Source: an uncultured Actinomycetes bacterium
GTDB lineage: Bacteria > Actinomycetota > Acidimicrobiia > Acidimicrobiales > MedAcidi-G1
Assembly: GCA_913052525.1 (NCBI GenBank)
Contig: CAJXEU010000001.1
Coordinates: 1-33,387, forward strand
Direction of reading: 5' to 3'
Length of the DNA stretch: 33,387 bases
Part shown: piece by piece, positions 7,233 to 15,054 of the stretch
Layout: every line of letters starts with the position of its first letter
Position numbering within the stretch: the first letter of the stretch is position 1
The notes under the pieces: generated by a model
Databases searched by the model: none
Told to the model about the DNA's origin: nothing
What the model saw: the letters and a program-made list of their open reading frames with translations, nothing else
Made by a program: the position numbers and the translations under genes

Positions 7233-8794
7233 CTACCAGCTAGCACTCCCGTTTGGTCATTGAATTCTTGAATCAATTCATCCCACGCAGGAGCCAAAGT
7301 CTGCAAATGTTGCCAAACATGTTGATCCCGACGTATTTCAAAATCAGAAAATTCAATTCCTTGTTGCTCTACCCATGTGTAATAACCAAGATTAAATATA
7401 CGATTCTTACCGGTTTCGTCAAGAACCTCAACGTCGTTAGTGTCTGCTCCTTGTAGATGCTCTTCAATAGCAGCTGAAGCATCCTCTGAACTAAAACCAT
7501 TCACATAACGACTTACAGCCATTACCTCACGTTCACTGGCATACAATTCCGCACCATCAGTAGCAACCGTTACGATTGCATCGTCAGAACCGAGGCCAAG
7601 CGATTTCGCAGTTTTAATAGCCGCTAAAACATTGCAAATACTAGATAAACCAAAATGACCGAGTTGACTAACAACTGAAGGATCAATCCCTAAGTCAGTG
7701 AGATGGGAGAGCCCTTCCGGTGAGTTGAACACAACCCCAAGTTCATCACAAGCCCGATCGCTTACTCCGACAATCACATCAGTATTTGTCACATTATGAA
7801 TCAATGGAATGTGCTTGTCTCCAATACCTTGAATGTTGTGCTCTCCGAAACCGTTGTACAACATGGTCGGGCATTCCAGAGCTTCAACAGCTACTATTCG
7901 GGCACCATATTCCGCTTTAAGACGCTCACCGGCCGCTAATGTTCCCGCAGATCCGGAAGCAGCAACAAATGCTGAGAGTTTCAAACCAGGATGACTTTCT
8001 GCCAGATTCAAATACAAGTGTTCAAGAGCACGACCAGTGACTTCATGATGACCAATATGATTGGAAAATTCAGAGAACTGATTGAGAATGAAATTGCCAG
8101 AATCTTTTTCAAGCTCGTTACAGGCATCATAAATTTCTTTCACGTTGCTTTCAGAGCCAGTGGTTTTTATCACATCTTCTGGGTCAGCTATCCACTCATC
8201 AAGCCATTCAAATCGTTCCCTGCTCATATTCTCTGGAAGAACAGCGACCCCTCGACAACCCATCAACCGAGAAATAGCTACACCTCCACGAGCGTAATTT
8301 CCAGTTGAAGGCCATATCGCTCTATGGGCGGTTGGATCATATTGCCCAGTTACCACTCGTGGAACTAAACAGGAATAAGCAGCCAAGACTTTATGGGCAC
8401 CAATCATTGGGAAACGATTACCAAATGCAACAATAATAGGGGAGTCCACACCCGTCATTTCACTAGTCAGAACCACATGGTCTGGAATGTCAACAAATCC
8501 ACCATGAAAATCGTTATACCAATGGACTCGGTAGAGATTCAAAGGATCAGCAGCATCGCGATCTATCTCACTGAGGTCTGAGCGTATTGAATCAGAAATT
8601 TTATTTGGGTCAGCTAGTTGAGAGAAAGTAGGTAAAGCGATTCCGCGTTCTCTGAATCTTTCAACACTGCGTTGGTATCGCTGGTCGTCAACGATTTCGG
8701 TAAAGAGGCCAAAATGGGCTAAATCAAAGGATTGTGGATCAAAGGTAGGAACTTCAAAAGAACCCACGCCAACATTTGTGCTACCACTATTCAT
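7229..8794 (-). CDS. PLP-dependent enzyme, cysteine synthase/CBS-like, with long N-terminal extension
   Basis: A 521-residue fold-type II PLP enzyme, much longer than the roughly 310 residues of cysteine synthase. I-G-A-H-K135-V supplies the probable PLP lysine, P-S-T-G-N-Y (162-167) the Asn loop, S-G-S-A-G-T (280-285) the phosphate loop, I-Q-G-I-G (321-325) the stretch seen in O-acetylserine sulfhydrylases, and V-T-V-A-T-D-G-A-E-L-Y the C-terminal cofactor edge. The first 115 residues and the last 80 or so lie outside the core. The substrate is unknown. It leads the two-gene PLP operon and has a TAACCT hexamer 7 nt before the ATG with no ribosome site, suggesting a leaderless mRNA. Confidence 0.78.
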   Translation of the reverse strand: MNSGSTNVGVGSFEVPTFDPQSFDLAHFGLFTEIVDDQRYQRSVERFRERGIALPTFSQLADPNKISDSIRSDLSEIDRDAADPLNLYRVHWYNDFHGGFVDIPDHVVLTSEMTGVDSPIIVAFGNRFPMIGAHKVLAAYSCLVPRVVTGQYDPTAHRAIWPSTGNYARGGVAISRLMGCRGVAVLPENMSRERFEWLDEWIADPEDVIKTTGSESNVKEIYDACNELEKDSGNFILNQFSEFSNHIGHHEVTGRALEHLYLNLAESHPGLKLSAFVAASGSAGTLAAGERLKAEYGARIVAVEALECPTMLYNGFGEHNIQGIGDKHIPLIHNVTNTDVIVGVSDRACDELGVVFNSPEGLSHLTDLGIDPSVVSQLGHFGLSSICNVLAAIKTAKSLGLGSDDAIVTVATDGAELYASEREVMAVSRYVNGFSSEDASAAIEEHLQGADTNDVEVLDETGKNRIFNLGYYTWVEQQGIEFSDFEIRRDQHVWQHLQTLAPAWDELIQEFNDQTGVLAGR

Positions 8795-8801
8795 AACTCG
8801 C

Positions 8802-8807
8802 AGGTTA
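8802..8807 (-). promoter_or_regulatory. -10 box (TAACCT), leaderless start of the 521-residue PLP enzyme
   Basis: TAACCT on the minus strand ends 7 nt before the ATG at 8794. It lies inside a 15-nt element (8800-8814) that recurs before the ettA start. Confidence 0.5.
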
Positions 8808-8818
8808 CCGGCTGCTTT

Positions 8819-8848
8819 TTGACAAAATGTTGAAATTTATAATTGAAT
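8819..8848 (+). promoter_or_regulatory. Weak promoter candidate for the Thr-rich secreted protein
   Basis: A perfect TTGACA lies at 8819-8824. A perfect TATAAT at 8838-8843 is only 13 nt away, which is too close; TTGAAT at 8843-8848 gives an 18-nt spacer but matches less well. The rest of the 134-bp divergent gap shows nothing else I can name. Confidence 0.25.
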
Positions 8849-8928
8849 GACTGGAATTTCTTGGAAATACTTATCAAAACTAGAAGGGGTGACACAAAAA
8901 AGAGCCTAAGTAATGAGAGACTAGAAAA

Positions 8929-9573
8929 ATGGTCAGATGGATTACACAAGTGGTAACAAGCCTTCTCTTGGCTGCAGTTATTGGCTTGCTTATTTCTGGA
9001 ACAGCTGGAGATTCAGATAATCCAACAATTACGCAGTTAGTCATACCGTCTACTACAACTGTGGCTCCAGTTGAATCAACTTCTACTACAACTGAAACCC
9101 CTAATACCACTACAACGAGCACAACCACTACAACGAGTACAACTACTACAGCAGTTCCTGCTTCTACAACTACAACAGCGCCACCGATTGATGAAGAAGC
9201 GGTTTTATTGGCGTCATACCCTTGGGGTCCCAGCGACGAAGCAGTTGTCCTCCAGACAGTCCTCGGAGTAGAAGCTGATGGTTGGTATGGAGGAGGAACT
9301 CGTAACGCCCACTTAGCAGAACTTGAGGTACGGGGCCTAAGTGCATCGAATGTGCCTCCTGTACCAACTACGACAACCACAACGTCAACAACACCACCGC
9401 CAACAACGACTGTTGATTCAGGGCTTCCTGATCTTTCGTATCTACCTAGTTCAACTTTGCAAGCAGCAGCTACAGCATTTGGAGCTCCTTGTTTATCTGA
9501 CGGGATTTTGACAGATTGTCCGGCAAGTGTTCTAGCAAATATCGATGCTATTCTGGCGCTACTAGGAGTATGA
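8929..9573 (+). CDS. Secreted or membrane-anchored Thr-rich protein with peptidoglycan-binding-like segment
   Basis: A 214-residue protein. Residues 7-25 form a signal peptide or membrane anchor; no clean cleavage site is obvious. A Thr-rich stalk (41-83) leads to a segment containing V-L-Q-T-V-L-G-V-E-A-D-G-W-Y-G-G-G-T-R (107-125), which matches the core of PG_binding_1 repeats that grip peptidoglycan. A second Thr-rich stretch (147-161) leads to a tail with two cysteines (188, 197) that could form a disulfide. A wall-attached, probably O-glycosylated surface protein is my inference. No good ribosome site precedes the ATG. Confidence 0.65.
   Translation: MVRWITQVVTSLLLAAVIGLLISGTAGDSDNPTITQLVIPSTTTVAPVESTSTTTETPNTTTTSTTTTTSTTTTAVPASTTTTAPPIDEEAVLLASYPWGPSDEAVVLQTVLGVEADGWYGGGTRNAHLAELEVRGLSASNVPPVPTTTTTTSTTPPPTTTVDSGLPDLSYLPSSTLQAAATAFGAPCLSDGILTDCPASVLANIDAILALLGV
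9049..9177 (+). repeat. ACN-triplet-rich tract encoding Thr stalk
   Basis: Repeated ACA/ACT/ACG/ACC codons, including tandem ACAACCACTACAACGAGT-like units, encode residues 41-83 of the secreted protein. A shorter similar tract lies at 9367-9411. The repeats are imperfect at the DNA level. Confidence 0.7.
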
Positions 9574-9589
9574 GTAAGCCAGATAAATT

Positions 9590-10006
9590 ATGAGTCAAGA
9601 ATCTCTACCTGAAAAAAAAGAGTTGGATGTTCCGTACCCCATCGGAGATTTTTTCTCTTTGGAAAATATTTTTGAAGATGGTCAGAATGGTTGTCGAATA
9701 GTAATTAACGACAATCATCGCAACCCTCACGGAGTTGTACATGGTGGCGTAATGTTCACCTTGATTGATCAAGCAATGGGTATAGCCACAATGCGAGCAA
9801 TTCAATCCAATCAAATTTGTGCAACTATAGAAATTCAGGTTCGTTATTTAAAACCTGTTTTCGATGGAGAAATAGAAGCTCATGCTTCGATACTTCAATC
9901 CGGTAAAAGATTTGTCCATCTTGAAGCAAAAGCTACCTCTGGTTCTGAATTAGTTGCTTCTGCTACAGGTTCATTCGTGATCTTAGAGAGACCTGAACAC
10001 TTATAA
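9590..10006 (+). CDS. PaaI-family hotdog thioesterase
   Basis: A 138-residue single-hotdog protein. N-P-H-G-V-V-H-G-G-V-M-F-T-L-I-D (about 45-60) is the PaaI/4HBT signature, with the Asp at its end as the likely catalytic acid, followed by T-I-E-I-Q-V-R-Y-L-K-P at the hotdog strand. Members hydrolyse acyl- or aryl-CoA thioesters as multimers in the cytoplasm; the substrate here is unknown. The ATG is 16 nt after the previous stop. It overlaps the stop of a tiny intervening ORF (9570-9593) that also overlaps the upstream stop. Confidence 0.85.
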   Translation: MSQESLPEKKELDVPYPIGDFFSLENIFEDGQNGCRIVINDNHRNPHGVVHGGVMFTLIDQAMGIATMRAIQSNQICATIEIQVRYLKPVFDGEIEAHASILQSGKRFVHLEAKATSGSELVASATGSFVILERPEHL

Positions 10007-10039
10007 AGGCGAGTGAAAGTTTGCTGTCTTGGAGTTTGA

Positions 10040-10071
10040 TTGATTTAGCAAGAATGCGCCAATTATACGTT
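10040..10071 (+). promoter_or_regulatory. Putative promoter of the MgtE-type transporter
   Basis: TTGATT at 10040-10045 is followed by TATACGTT at 10064-10071 (18-20 nt spacer depending on the register chosen). Inverted arms GCCAA (10058-10062) and TTGGC (10070-10074) flank the -10 region and could be a small operator. The match is moderate and by eye. Confidence 0.35.
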
Positions 10072-10092
10072 GGCATCTACCAGACTGGGTAA

Positions 10093-11328
10093 ATGTCAGC
10101 AGGGATCAACTTGAGGGAAGGCTTGAGCCTGAAAAAAATCCTTGTGCCCTCAATCGATGCTCAACAACGGTTCTTCGCCCTTGTTCTTGGAGTATTAGCT
10201 GCATCATTAGGAGGGCTTTTTTTAGCAAGAGCCGAAGTGAAACTTGATGAACTTCCTGGGCTTTTAATGCTGATTCCGGGAGCTATTGCTTTACGAGGAA
10301 ACATATTCGGGGCGATGGGTAGCCGTCTTGGAACAGCGGTACATACTGGAACGTTCCGACTTAACCTTCGAAGAGATGGAGTCGTAGGTCAAAACTTACT
10401 AGCCACTGCCATTCTGACCTTGTTTCTTAGTGTAGTGCTTGCGGTCATGGGCCGAGGAGCGGCAAGCCTTTTTGGGATTTCTTCTACTATGAGTCTCGCG
10501 GACTTCATAGTCATTTCAACGCTAGGTGGAGTTTTAGCATCTGCAGCGGTGCTTCTAATAACTCTCATTCTAGTTGCTGGTTCAGTTCGTTATAAATGGG
10601 ATTTAGATAACGTAACGTCTCCTTTGGTAACAGCGTTCGGAGATTTAGTTACGGTGCCTGCTCTACTTTTGGCAGCGAACCTTATAAATAATTCGTCTTC
10701 AGTGGGCTTTTTAGCTGTTCTTATAGTGGCGACAGTTTTGATTGGCACTTTTCTAATGTGGAGATTAGGGGAGAATGATCTTCATCGAATCGTGAGGCAA
10801 TCAACTCCAGTCCTATTTATAGCGATATTGATAGACATCGCAGCAGGAGTAATTGTTGAGAAAAGAATCGGTGATTTACTAACATCAAAATCTGTTCTTA
10901 TCATGTTGCCTGCATTTTTAGCGACCGCAGGAGCTTTAGGTGGGATTCTCTCAAGCCGTCTTTCGACACAATTTCATCTAGGGCTAGATGATGCAACACC
11001 TATACCTAGTAGAACTAGCGTAAGAGACATCCGTTCTCTTGTAGCGGTAGCAATGCCTGTGTTCATTTCTGCTGCCGGCGCCGCTCATGTCCTCGGTGTA
11101 ATAACCAGCCAAAACTCTCCTGGATTCTGGCAATTAGTTTTAGTTGCTTTATTAGGTGGCGTTTTGGCAGTAACCATGGTCACAGTGATTGCGTACTATT
11201 CCACAATGGCTGCTTTCCGATTCGGGTTAGACCCTGACACTTATGGAATACCGATGGTCACGTCTTCTCTGGATTTAGTAGGAGCTTTCACCCTTGTGAT
11301 AGCCATGGTGGTAGTAGGGGTTATATGA
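10093..11328 (+). CDS. MgtE-like divalent cation transporter with two membrane domains (SLC41 type)
   Basis: A 411-residue polytopic membrane protein. The MgtE pore signature L-P-G-L-L-M-L-I-P-G-A-I-A-L-R-G-N-I (54-71), continued by G-S-R-L-G-T-A-V-H-T-G, appears in the first half. A divergent copy with M-L-P-A-F-L-A-T-A-G-A-L-G-G-I-L-S-S-R-L-S-T (about 271-292) lies in the second, so two MgtE domains are fused as in eukaryotic SLC41 proteins. The cytoplasmic MgtE N-domain and CBS domains are absent. Mg2+ or a related divalent cation is the likely substrate. The following PhoU/TrkA-C gene may supply the missing regulatory part (inference). Confidence 0.82.
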   Translation: MSAGINLREGLSLKKILVPSIDAQQRFFALVLGVLAASLGGLFLARAEVKLDELPGLLMLIPGAIALRGNIFGAMGSRLGTAVHTGTFRLNLRRDGVVGQNLLATAILTLFLSVVLAVMGRGAASLFGISSTMSLADFIVISTLGGVLASAAVLLITLILVAGSVRYKWDLDNVTSPLVTAFGDLVTVPALLLAANLINNSSSVGFLAVLIVATVLIGTFLMWRLGENDLHRIVRQSTPVLFIAILIDIAAGVIVEKRIGDLLTSKSVLIMLPAFLATAGALGGILSSRLSTQFHLGLDDATPIPSRTSVRDIRSLVAVAMPVFISAAGAAHVLGVITSQNSPGFWQLVLVALLGGVLAVTMVTVIAYYSTMAAFRFGLDPDTYGIPMVTSSLDLVGAFTLVIAMVVVGVI

Positions 11329-11363
11329 AAAATCTGAATCACGTGCACCAAATAAAAGTTTTT

Positions 11364-11394
11364 TTGACACTCAGCCCCTTGCTGGGTTTAGCAT
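11364..11394 (+). promoter_or_regulatory. Putative promoter of the PhoU/TrkA-C gene
   Basis: A perfect TTGACA at 11364-11369 and TAGCAT at 11389-11394 are separated by 19 nt. The start would be near 11402, leaving a leader of about 19 nt that contains the GAGGA ribosome site before the ATG at 11421. Confidence 0.45.
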
Positions 11395-11420
11395 TAATCG
11401 ACAACCTCAAGTGAGGAACT

Positions 11421-12638
11421 ATGGAAGATAAACCACGAACTTTAAGAGCTATGTTGACAGAAGCAAAGGACACGTCAGAACTGATGGTGGACTTGGCCTA
11501 TGCCGCGTTGTACTTCGATGACCCAGATATGGCAGAAGAAGTAGATGAGCTTGAAGGTCAGATGAATGAACTAGTGCATGATATGCGTGCTGTATGCGTC
11601 TTGGCAGCTCGAAGTTCTCGTGAAGCTGAAGGTATGTCTTCAGTGTTGCAGGTAGTTTCTTCGATAGAAAGAATGGCTAATGATGCCGTCGATATCGCGC
11701 GAATTGTTTCAAAGCGTCTGGGAATTCCACACCAACTGGTAGCTGATCTTTCAGATGCAGAGGAAGTTTCTCATAGGGTTCTTGTAAGTGAAGGTTCGCA
11801 TATGGCGCATCGACCATTGTCGGCCCTTGAGTTAACTGTTCAAGCTGGGATGAGTGTGATGGCAGTACGTCGAGGTCGACAGTGGATAACTGACGTTAAT
11901 GGTGAAACAGTTCTAGTCCCGGATGACGTGCTGTTCCTTCGGGGATCACCGGATGGAATAACTCGGTTGCGTGAGTTAGCCGCTGCTCCGGTCTGGGAGC
12001 CACCCCGAGCAGAAGATCAACAAGCAGTCACAGATCTCGATAGAGCAGTTGATGTGTTAGTAGAGATGAAAAATCTTTCTGAAGCTGCAGTTGGGCTTGC
12101 CTACAGCGCACTCGTATTAGCAGATCGCGGGTTAGCTGCAGAAGTATGCCATTTAGAAGACCGTTTAGATGAGATGAAAGAGAACCTTGAACTCTGGGTA
12201 CTTCGATCAGCAGGAGACGATATAGACCCCGGAGCGTTAAGAGGTCTTCTCCACTTAGCTGAAGCAGCTGAAGATTTAGGAGATCAAGCTCAGGCCATGG
12301 TATGGCTTATCGAAAAGGAAGAAGAACTTCATCCCATTCTTGGGATAGCTCTTGGCGAAACCGATGAAGTTGTTGTTAAATACCCAATCGCACCAGGTTC
12401 AACAGCAGACGAAGCATCCCTTTCAGAGTTACGCTGGAATATAGAGCCAGGTTTCACTGTTCTAGCGATTAGACGTGGTGGCAGGTACGTGTATCACCCA
12501 AGAGGTAGAAATACTCTCGTGGCTGGAGACGAAGTTATTGCTAGTGGACCAGATGAAGGCTGTGAAATGTTGGCACGTATGTGCGGTTGGGTATTAAGAA
12601 ATGACGAAGAAGGAGAAGACCAACTAGAGCCAATTTGA
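11421..12638 (+). CDS. PhoU/TrkA-C repeat protein, probable regulatory partner of the cation transporter
   Basis: A 405-residue soluble protein built as a duplicated module. A PhoU-like helical region (about 5-95) is followed by a TrkA-C-like domain (about 108-190, with V-L-V-P-D-D-V-L-F-L-R-G), then a second PhoU-like region (about 205-300) and a second TrkA-C-like domain (about 315-395, with T-L-V-A-G-D-E-V-I-A-S-G). TrkA-C domains usually bind small ligands such as nucleotides and gate ion transport. A GAGGA ribosome site precedes the ATG. Its position after the MgtE-type gene, 92 nt away with a possible promoter of its own, suggests it senses a ligand and regulates that transporter (inference). 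Confidence 0.75.
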   Translation: MEDKPRTLRAMLTEAKDTSELMVDLAYAALYFDDPDMAEEVDELEGQMNELVHDMRAVCVLAARSSREAEGMSSVLQVVSSIERMANDAVDIARIVSKRLGIPHQLVADLSDAEEVSHRVLVSEGSHMAHRPLSALELTVQAGMSVMAVRRGRQWITDVNGETVLVPDDVLFLRGSPDGITRLRELAAAPVWEPPRAEDQQAVTDLDRAVDVLVEMKNLSEAAVGLAYSALVLADRGLAAEVCHLEDRLDEMKENLELWVLRSAGDDIDPGALRGLLHLAEAAEDLGDQAQAMVWLIEKEEELHPILGIALGETDEVVVKYPIAPGSTADEASLSELRWNIEPGFTVLAIRRGGRYVYHPRGRNTLVAGDEVIASGPDEGCEMLARMCGWVLRNDEEGEDQLEPI

Positions 12639-12649
12639 TTTTGACTTGG

Positions 12650-13606
12650 TTATTTCTTTGTTTTTGGATCTTCCCCAGTGAATAACTCAGCGATCGCTCC
12701 AAGCGATCCCATTGTTGAACTCATTTCTGCGGGAAGAAAAATCTTTGTAGCCTGACCATCAGCCACAGTTCCTAACGCTTCAAGATATTTGATAGCAATC
12801 AGGTCGGGTGTTGGATTGCCATCATGTATGGCTTGGTAAACGCTTCGTATAGCTTCGGCTTCACCCTGAGCAACTGTGTCTTGACGATAACGTTCAGCAT
12901 CAGCGACAGCTTGAATAGCTTCAGCTTCACCCTGGGCTTTAAGAATGGATTCTTGCTTGAACCCCTCAGCCTCAAGAATAGCGGACTGTTTTTCCCCTTC
13001 GGCCTTAGTAATCTCCGCCTGTTTGATACCATCGGCTTCGGTGACCACGGCTCGACGAGTTCTTTCAGCCTTCATTTGCTCGTGCATAGCATCCATGACA
13101 TCTGCTGGTGGGTCAATGCGTTGAATTTCAACACGTACAACTCGCACACCCCATTTATCTGTGGCGTCATCAAGTACTTCCCGTAAAGAAACATTCACAG
13201 TATCACGTGAGGTTAATGCGGCATCAAGAGACATGTCACCGATGACATTACGTAAATTTGTTTGCGCTAACTTTGTTATAGCCATAACAAAGTTAGCGAC
13301 ATTGTAAATCAGCCTCTGAGGATCAGTTGGTTCATAGTAAATGACTGCATCTACAGTGACGGTCACATTGTCTTTGGTTATTACTTCTTGTGGAGGAACA
13401 TCAACAACCCGTTCCCGCATATCTACTTTGGTGACACTCTGAATAATTGGAATAACGAATTTTAGTCCCGGGTCGTAAGTTGACTTATACCGACCAAGCT
13501 GTTCAACAACACCTTTCTGGTAAGGGCGAATAATTTTGATTCCAACGGCCATCCAGATGAACAAGAAGGCGGCAAGAACGGCTAGTACGATTATTCCTGA
13601 ATCCAT
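12650..13606 (-). CDS. Stomatin-like SPFH/Band 7 membrane protein
   Basis: A 318-residue protein with an N-terminal membrane segment (about 4-22), then the SPFH domain from [16 protein letters not shown]. It includes [18 protein letters not shown] and the long Ala/Glu-rich C-terminal coiled coil with repeated A-E-G-E-K/F-K-Q units. It matches bacterial stomatin/QmcA, which oligomerises into membrane microdomain scaffolds. An AAGGAG site lies 9 nt before the ATG. It follows nfeD by 27 nt, the standard pairing. The stop is 11 nt from that of the convergent PhoU/TrkA-C gene. Confidence 0.9.
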   Translation of the reverse strand: MDSGIIVLAVLAAFLFIWMAVGIKIIRPYQKGVVEQLGRYKSTYDPGLKFVIPIIQSVTKVDMRERVVDVPPQEVITKDNVTVTVDAVIYYEPTDPQRLIYNVANFVMAITKLAQTNLRNVIGDMSLDAALTSRDTVNVSLREVLDDATDKWGVRVVRVEIQRIDPPADVMDAMHEQMKAERTRRAVVTEADGIKQAEITKAEGEKQSAILEAEGFKQESILKAQGEAEAIQAVADAERYRQDTVAQGEAEAIRSVYQAIHDGNPTPDLIAIKYLEALGTVADGQATKIFLPAEMSSTMGSLGAIAELFTGEDPKTKK

Positions 13607-13633
13607 TATGTATTTCTCCTTAGATAAGTGTTT

Positions 13634-14086
13634 CTAATTTTCAATTGGCGAGACAACTGCTCGAGTTCCTTGTATTTCTATAACTTTGATTGTGGTGCCT
13701 GTTTGTAGCGTTTGTCCGTCTAAGGTTTCTGCAGTCCAACTTTCACGACCAATTCGTACAGTTCCAAGAATTTCTGCACCTGGCTTAATTAGGCTAGTTA
13801 CCGTTCCTGTTTCTCCAACCAGACGTGAAGCTCCAACGCCGATGGGGTTTTTTCCTTGATTTAGTTTCTTAACTACAGGTCTTAGGACAATGTATATAGC
13901 TGCAGAAACACCAATGAAGGCGATCCATTGAGGGGTGTCACCTAAGCCCGTAAAAGCCAGTATGGATGCAACGACGGCTCCACCGGCAAAAGGAAGCATG
14001 AAGACGCCTCCCGCGATAATTACTTCACCCAATAAGAATACTGCGGCCGCTCCTAGCCATATCCAGCGCCAAATTTCAGGTTCCAT
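13634..14086 (-). CDS. NfeD-like membrane protein with C-terminal OB domain
   Basis: A 150-residue short NfeD. Hydrophobic segments lie at about 7-25, 27-45 and 52-72, followed by the soluble OB-fold domain with the G-x-S-R-L-V-G-E-T-G-T-V-T (about 83-95) and G-R-E-S-W-T-A-E-T signatures. The ClpP-like protease domain of long NfeD proteins is absent. Short NfeD partners the neighbouring stomatin in membrane quality control or raft organisation. A TAAGAT hexamer 6 nt before the ATG suggests a leaderless mRNA for the two-gene operon. Confidence 0.85.
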   Translation of the reverse strand: MEPEIWRWIWLGAAAVFLLGEVIIAGGVFMLPFAGGAVVASILAFTGLGDTPQWIAFIGVSAAIYIVLRPVVKKLNQGKNPIGVGASRLVGETGTVTSLIKPGAEILGTVRIGRESWTAETLDGQTLQTGTTIKVIEIQGTRAVVSPIEN

Positions 14087-14092
14087 ACTTCT

Positions 14093-14098
14093 ATCTTA
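14093..14098 (-). promoter_or_regulatory. -10 box (TAAGAT), leaderless start of nfeD
   Basis: TAAGAT on the minus strand ends 6 nt before the ATG at 14086. It is divergent to the mca -10 box in the same 81-bp gap. Confidence 0.5.
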
Positions 14099-14153
14099 CT
14101 ACTGCTTTTAAGATTCTTTCCATCAGGTCATCTGTTTTGGTGATCTGGCCCGC

Positions 14154-14159
14154 TACTGT
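14154..14159 (+). promoter_or_regulatory. -10 box (TACTGT), leaderless start of mca
   Basis: TACTGT ends 8 nt before the ATG at 14168, and no ribosome site is present. Confidence 0.4.
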
Positions 14160-14167
14160 TTCAAGCC

Positions 14168-15037
14168 ATGTCTGAAAAACCTTTACGTCTCCTAACTGTT
14201 CATGCCCATCCGGATGATGAAGCCTCTAAAGGAGCTTCCACGATTGCTCGTTATCGCACAGAGAATGTTCATTCAGTTTTGGTTTGCTGCACGGGGGGTG
14301 AGGCTGGCGACATCCTGAACCCTGGATTACAAAAGCCAGAAATAGAAGAGAATCTACCGCAAGTCAGGGCAGAAGAACTAGCAGCTTCGGCAAAAATCAT
14401 TGGCTATGACCGAGTGGTTATGTTGGGATATCGGGATTCAGGAATGCAAGAAAGTGAACACAACGACAACCCAGAAGCATTTATGAATGCCCCATTTGAT
14501 GAGGCAGTGGGAAAACTTGTAGCAGTTATCCGCCAAGAAAAACCTCAAGTTATTGTCACCTATCCGGATGAACGAAAAGGATATAACCATCCTGATCACC
14601 TAATGGTTCATGACATTTCACTTCCAGCTTTTGAAGCTGCCGGAAATCCAGAGAAGTATCCGGATTCTGGAGAGCCATGGCAGCCATTAAAACTTTACGA
14701 AACAGTATGGTCACGCGCCAGAATTGAAGGTTTACACAAGAAGTTTCTAGAATTAGGCCTTGAATCACCCTACGATGAATTTTGGTTCAAAAGAAGATCT
14801 CAAGATCACCGCATTACGACTCGAATAGATATTTCTGATTGGTGGGAAATTCGAGGACAGGCTTTACGCTCCCATGCCACTCAAGTAGACCCAGATTCAC
14901 CCTTCTGGTTCGGATTACCAGATGAGCATGCTCGCACAGTGCATCCCTTTGACGACTATGTTTTAGTGCGGTCCTTGAAAAGAGAAATCCAAGAAGGCGT
15001 TTTTGAAGATGACCTTTTCCAAGGCATCAGAGAGTGA
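14168..15037 (+). CDS. mca: Mycothiol S-conjugate amidase
   Basis: A 289-residue PIG-L/LmbE-type zinc amidase. A-H-P-D-D-E (13-18) gives the metal-binding His-Asp pair and the catalytic Asp, and N-H-P-D-H (about 139-143) the third metal-ligand region. C-C-T-G-G-E-A-G-D-I and P-Q-V-R-A-E-E-L are typical of Mca rather than MshB, as is the length. Mca cleaves mycothiol adducts of toxic electrophiles so that mercapturates can be exported, so this organism probably makes mycothiol. It is followed after 17 nt by an SCP2-like gene with a strong ribosome site, apparently co-transcribed. Confidence 0.88.
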   Translation: MSEKPLRLLTVHAHPDDEASKGASTIARYRTENVHSVLVCCTGGEAGDILNPGLQKPEIEENLPQVRAEELAASAKIIGYDRVVMLGYRDSGMQESEHNDNPEAFMNAPFDEAVGKLVAVIRQEKPQVIVTYPDERKGYNHPDHLMVHDISLPAFEAAGNPEKYPDSGEPWQPLKLYETVWSRARIEGLHKKFLELGLESPYDEFWFKRRSQDHRITTRIDISDWWEIRGQALRSHATQVDPDSPFWFGLPDEHARTVHPFDDYVLVRSLKREIQEGVFEDDLFQGIRE

Positions 15038-15054
15038 TTTAAGGAGATCAAATA

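Noticed and set aside
8819-8843. TTGACA and TATAAT boxes, both perfect
   Set aside because: The spacer is only 13 nt, too short for a normal housekeeping promoter; kept only as a weak candidate with another -10.
9049-9177. Short repeats that could suggest a CRISPR array
   Set aside because: The units are imperfect coding triplets for Thr with no unique spacers.
8880-9380. A 166-residue Val-rich open frame on the minus strand
   Set aside because: It is the antisense image of the Thr-codon repeats; the plus-strand frame has a signal segment and a PG-binding-like core, and this one shows no domain.
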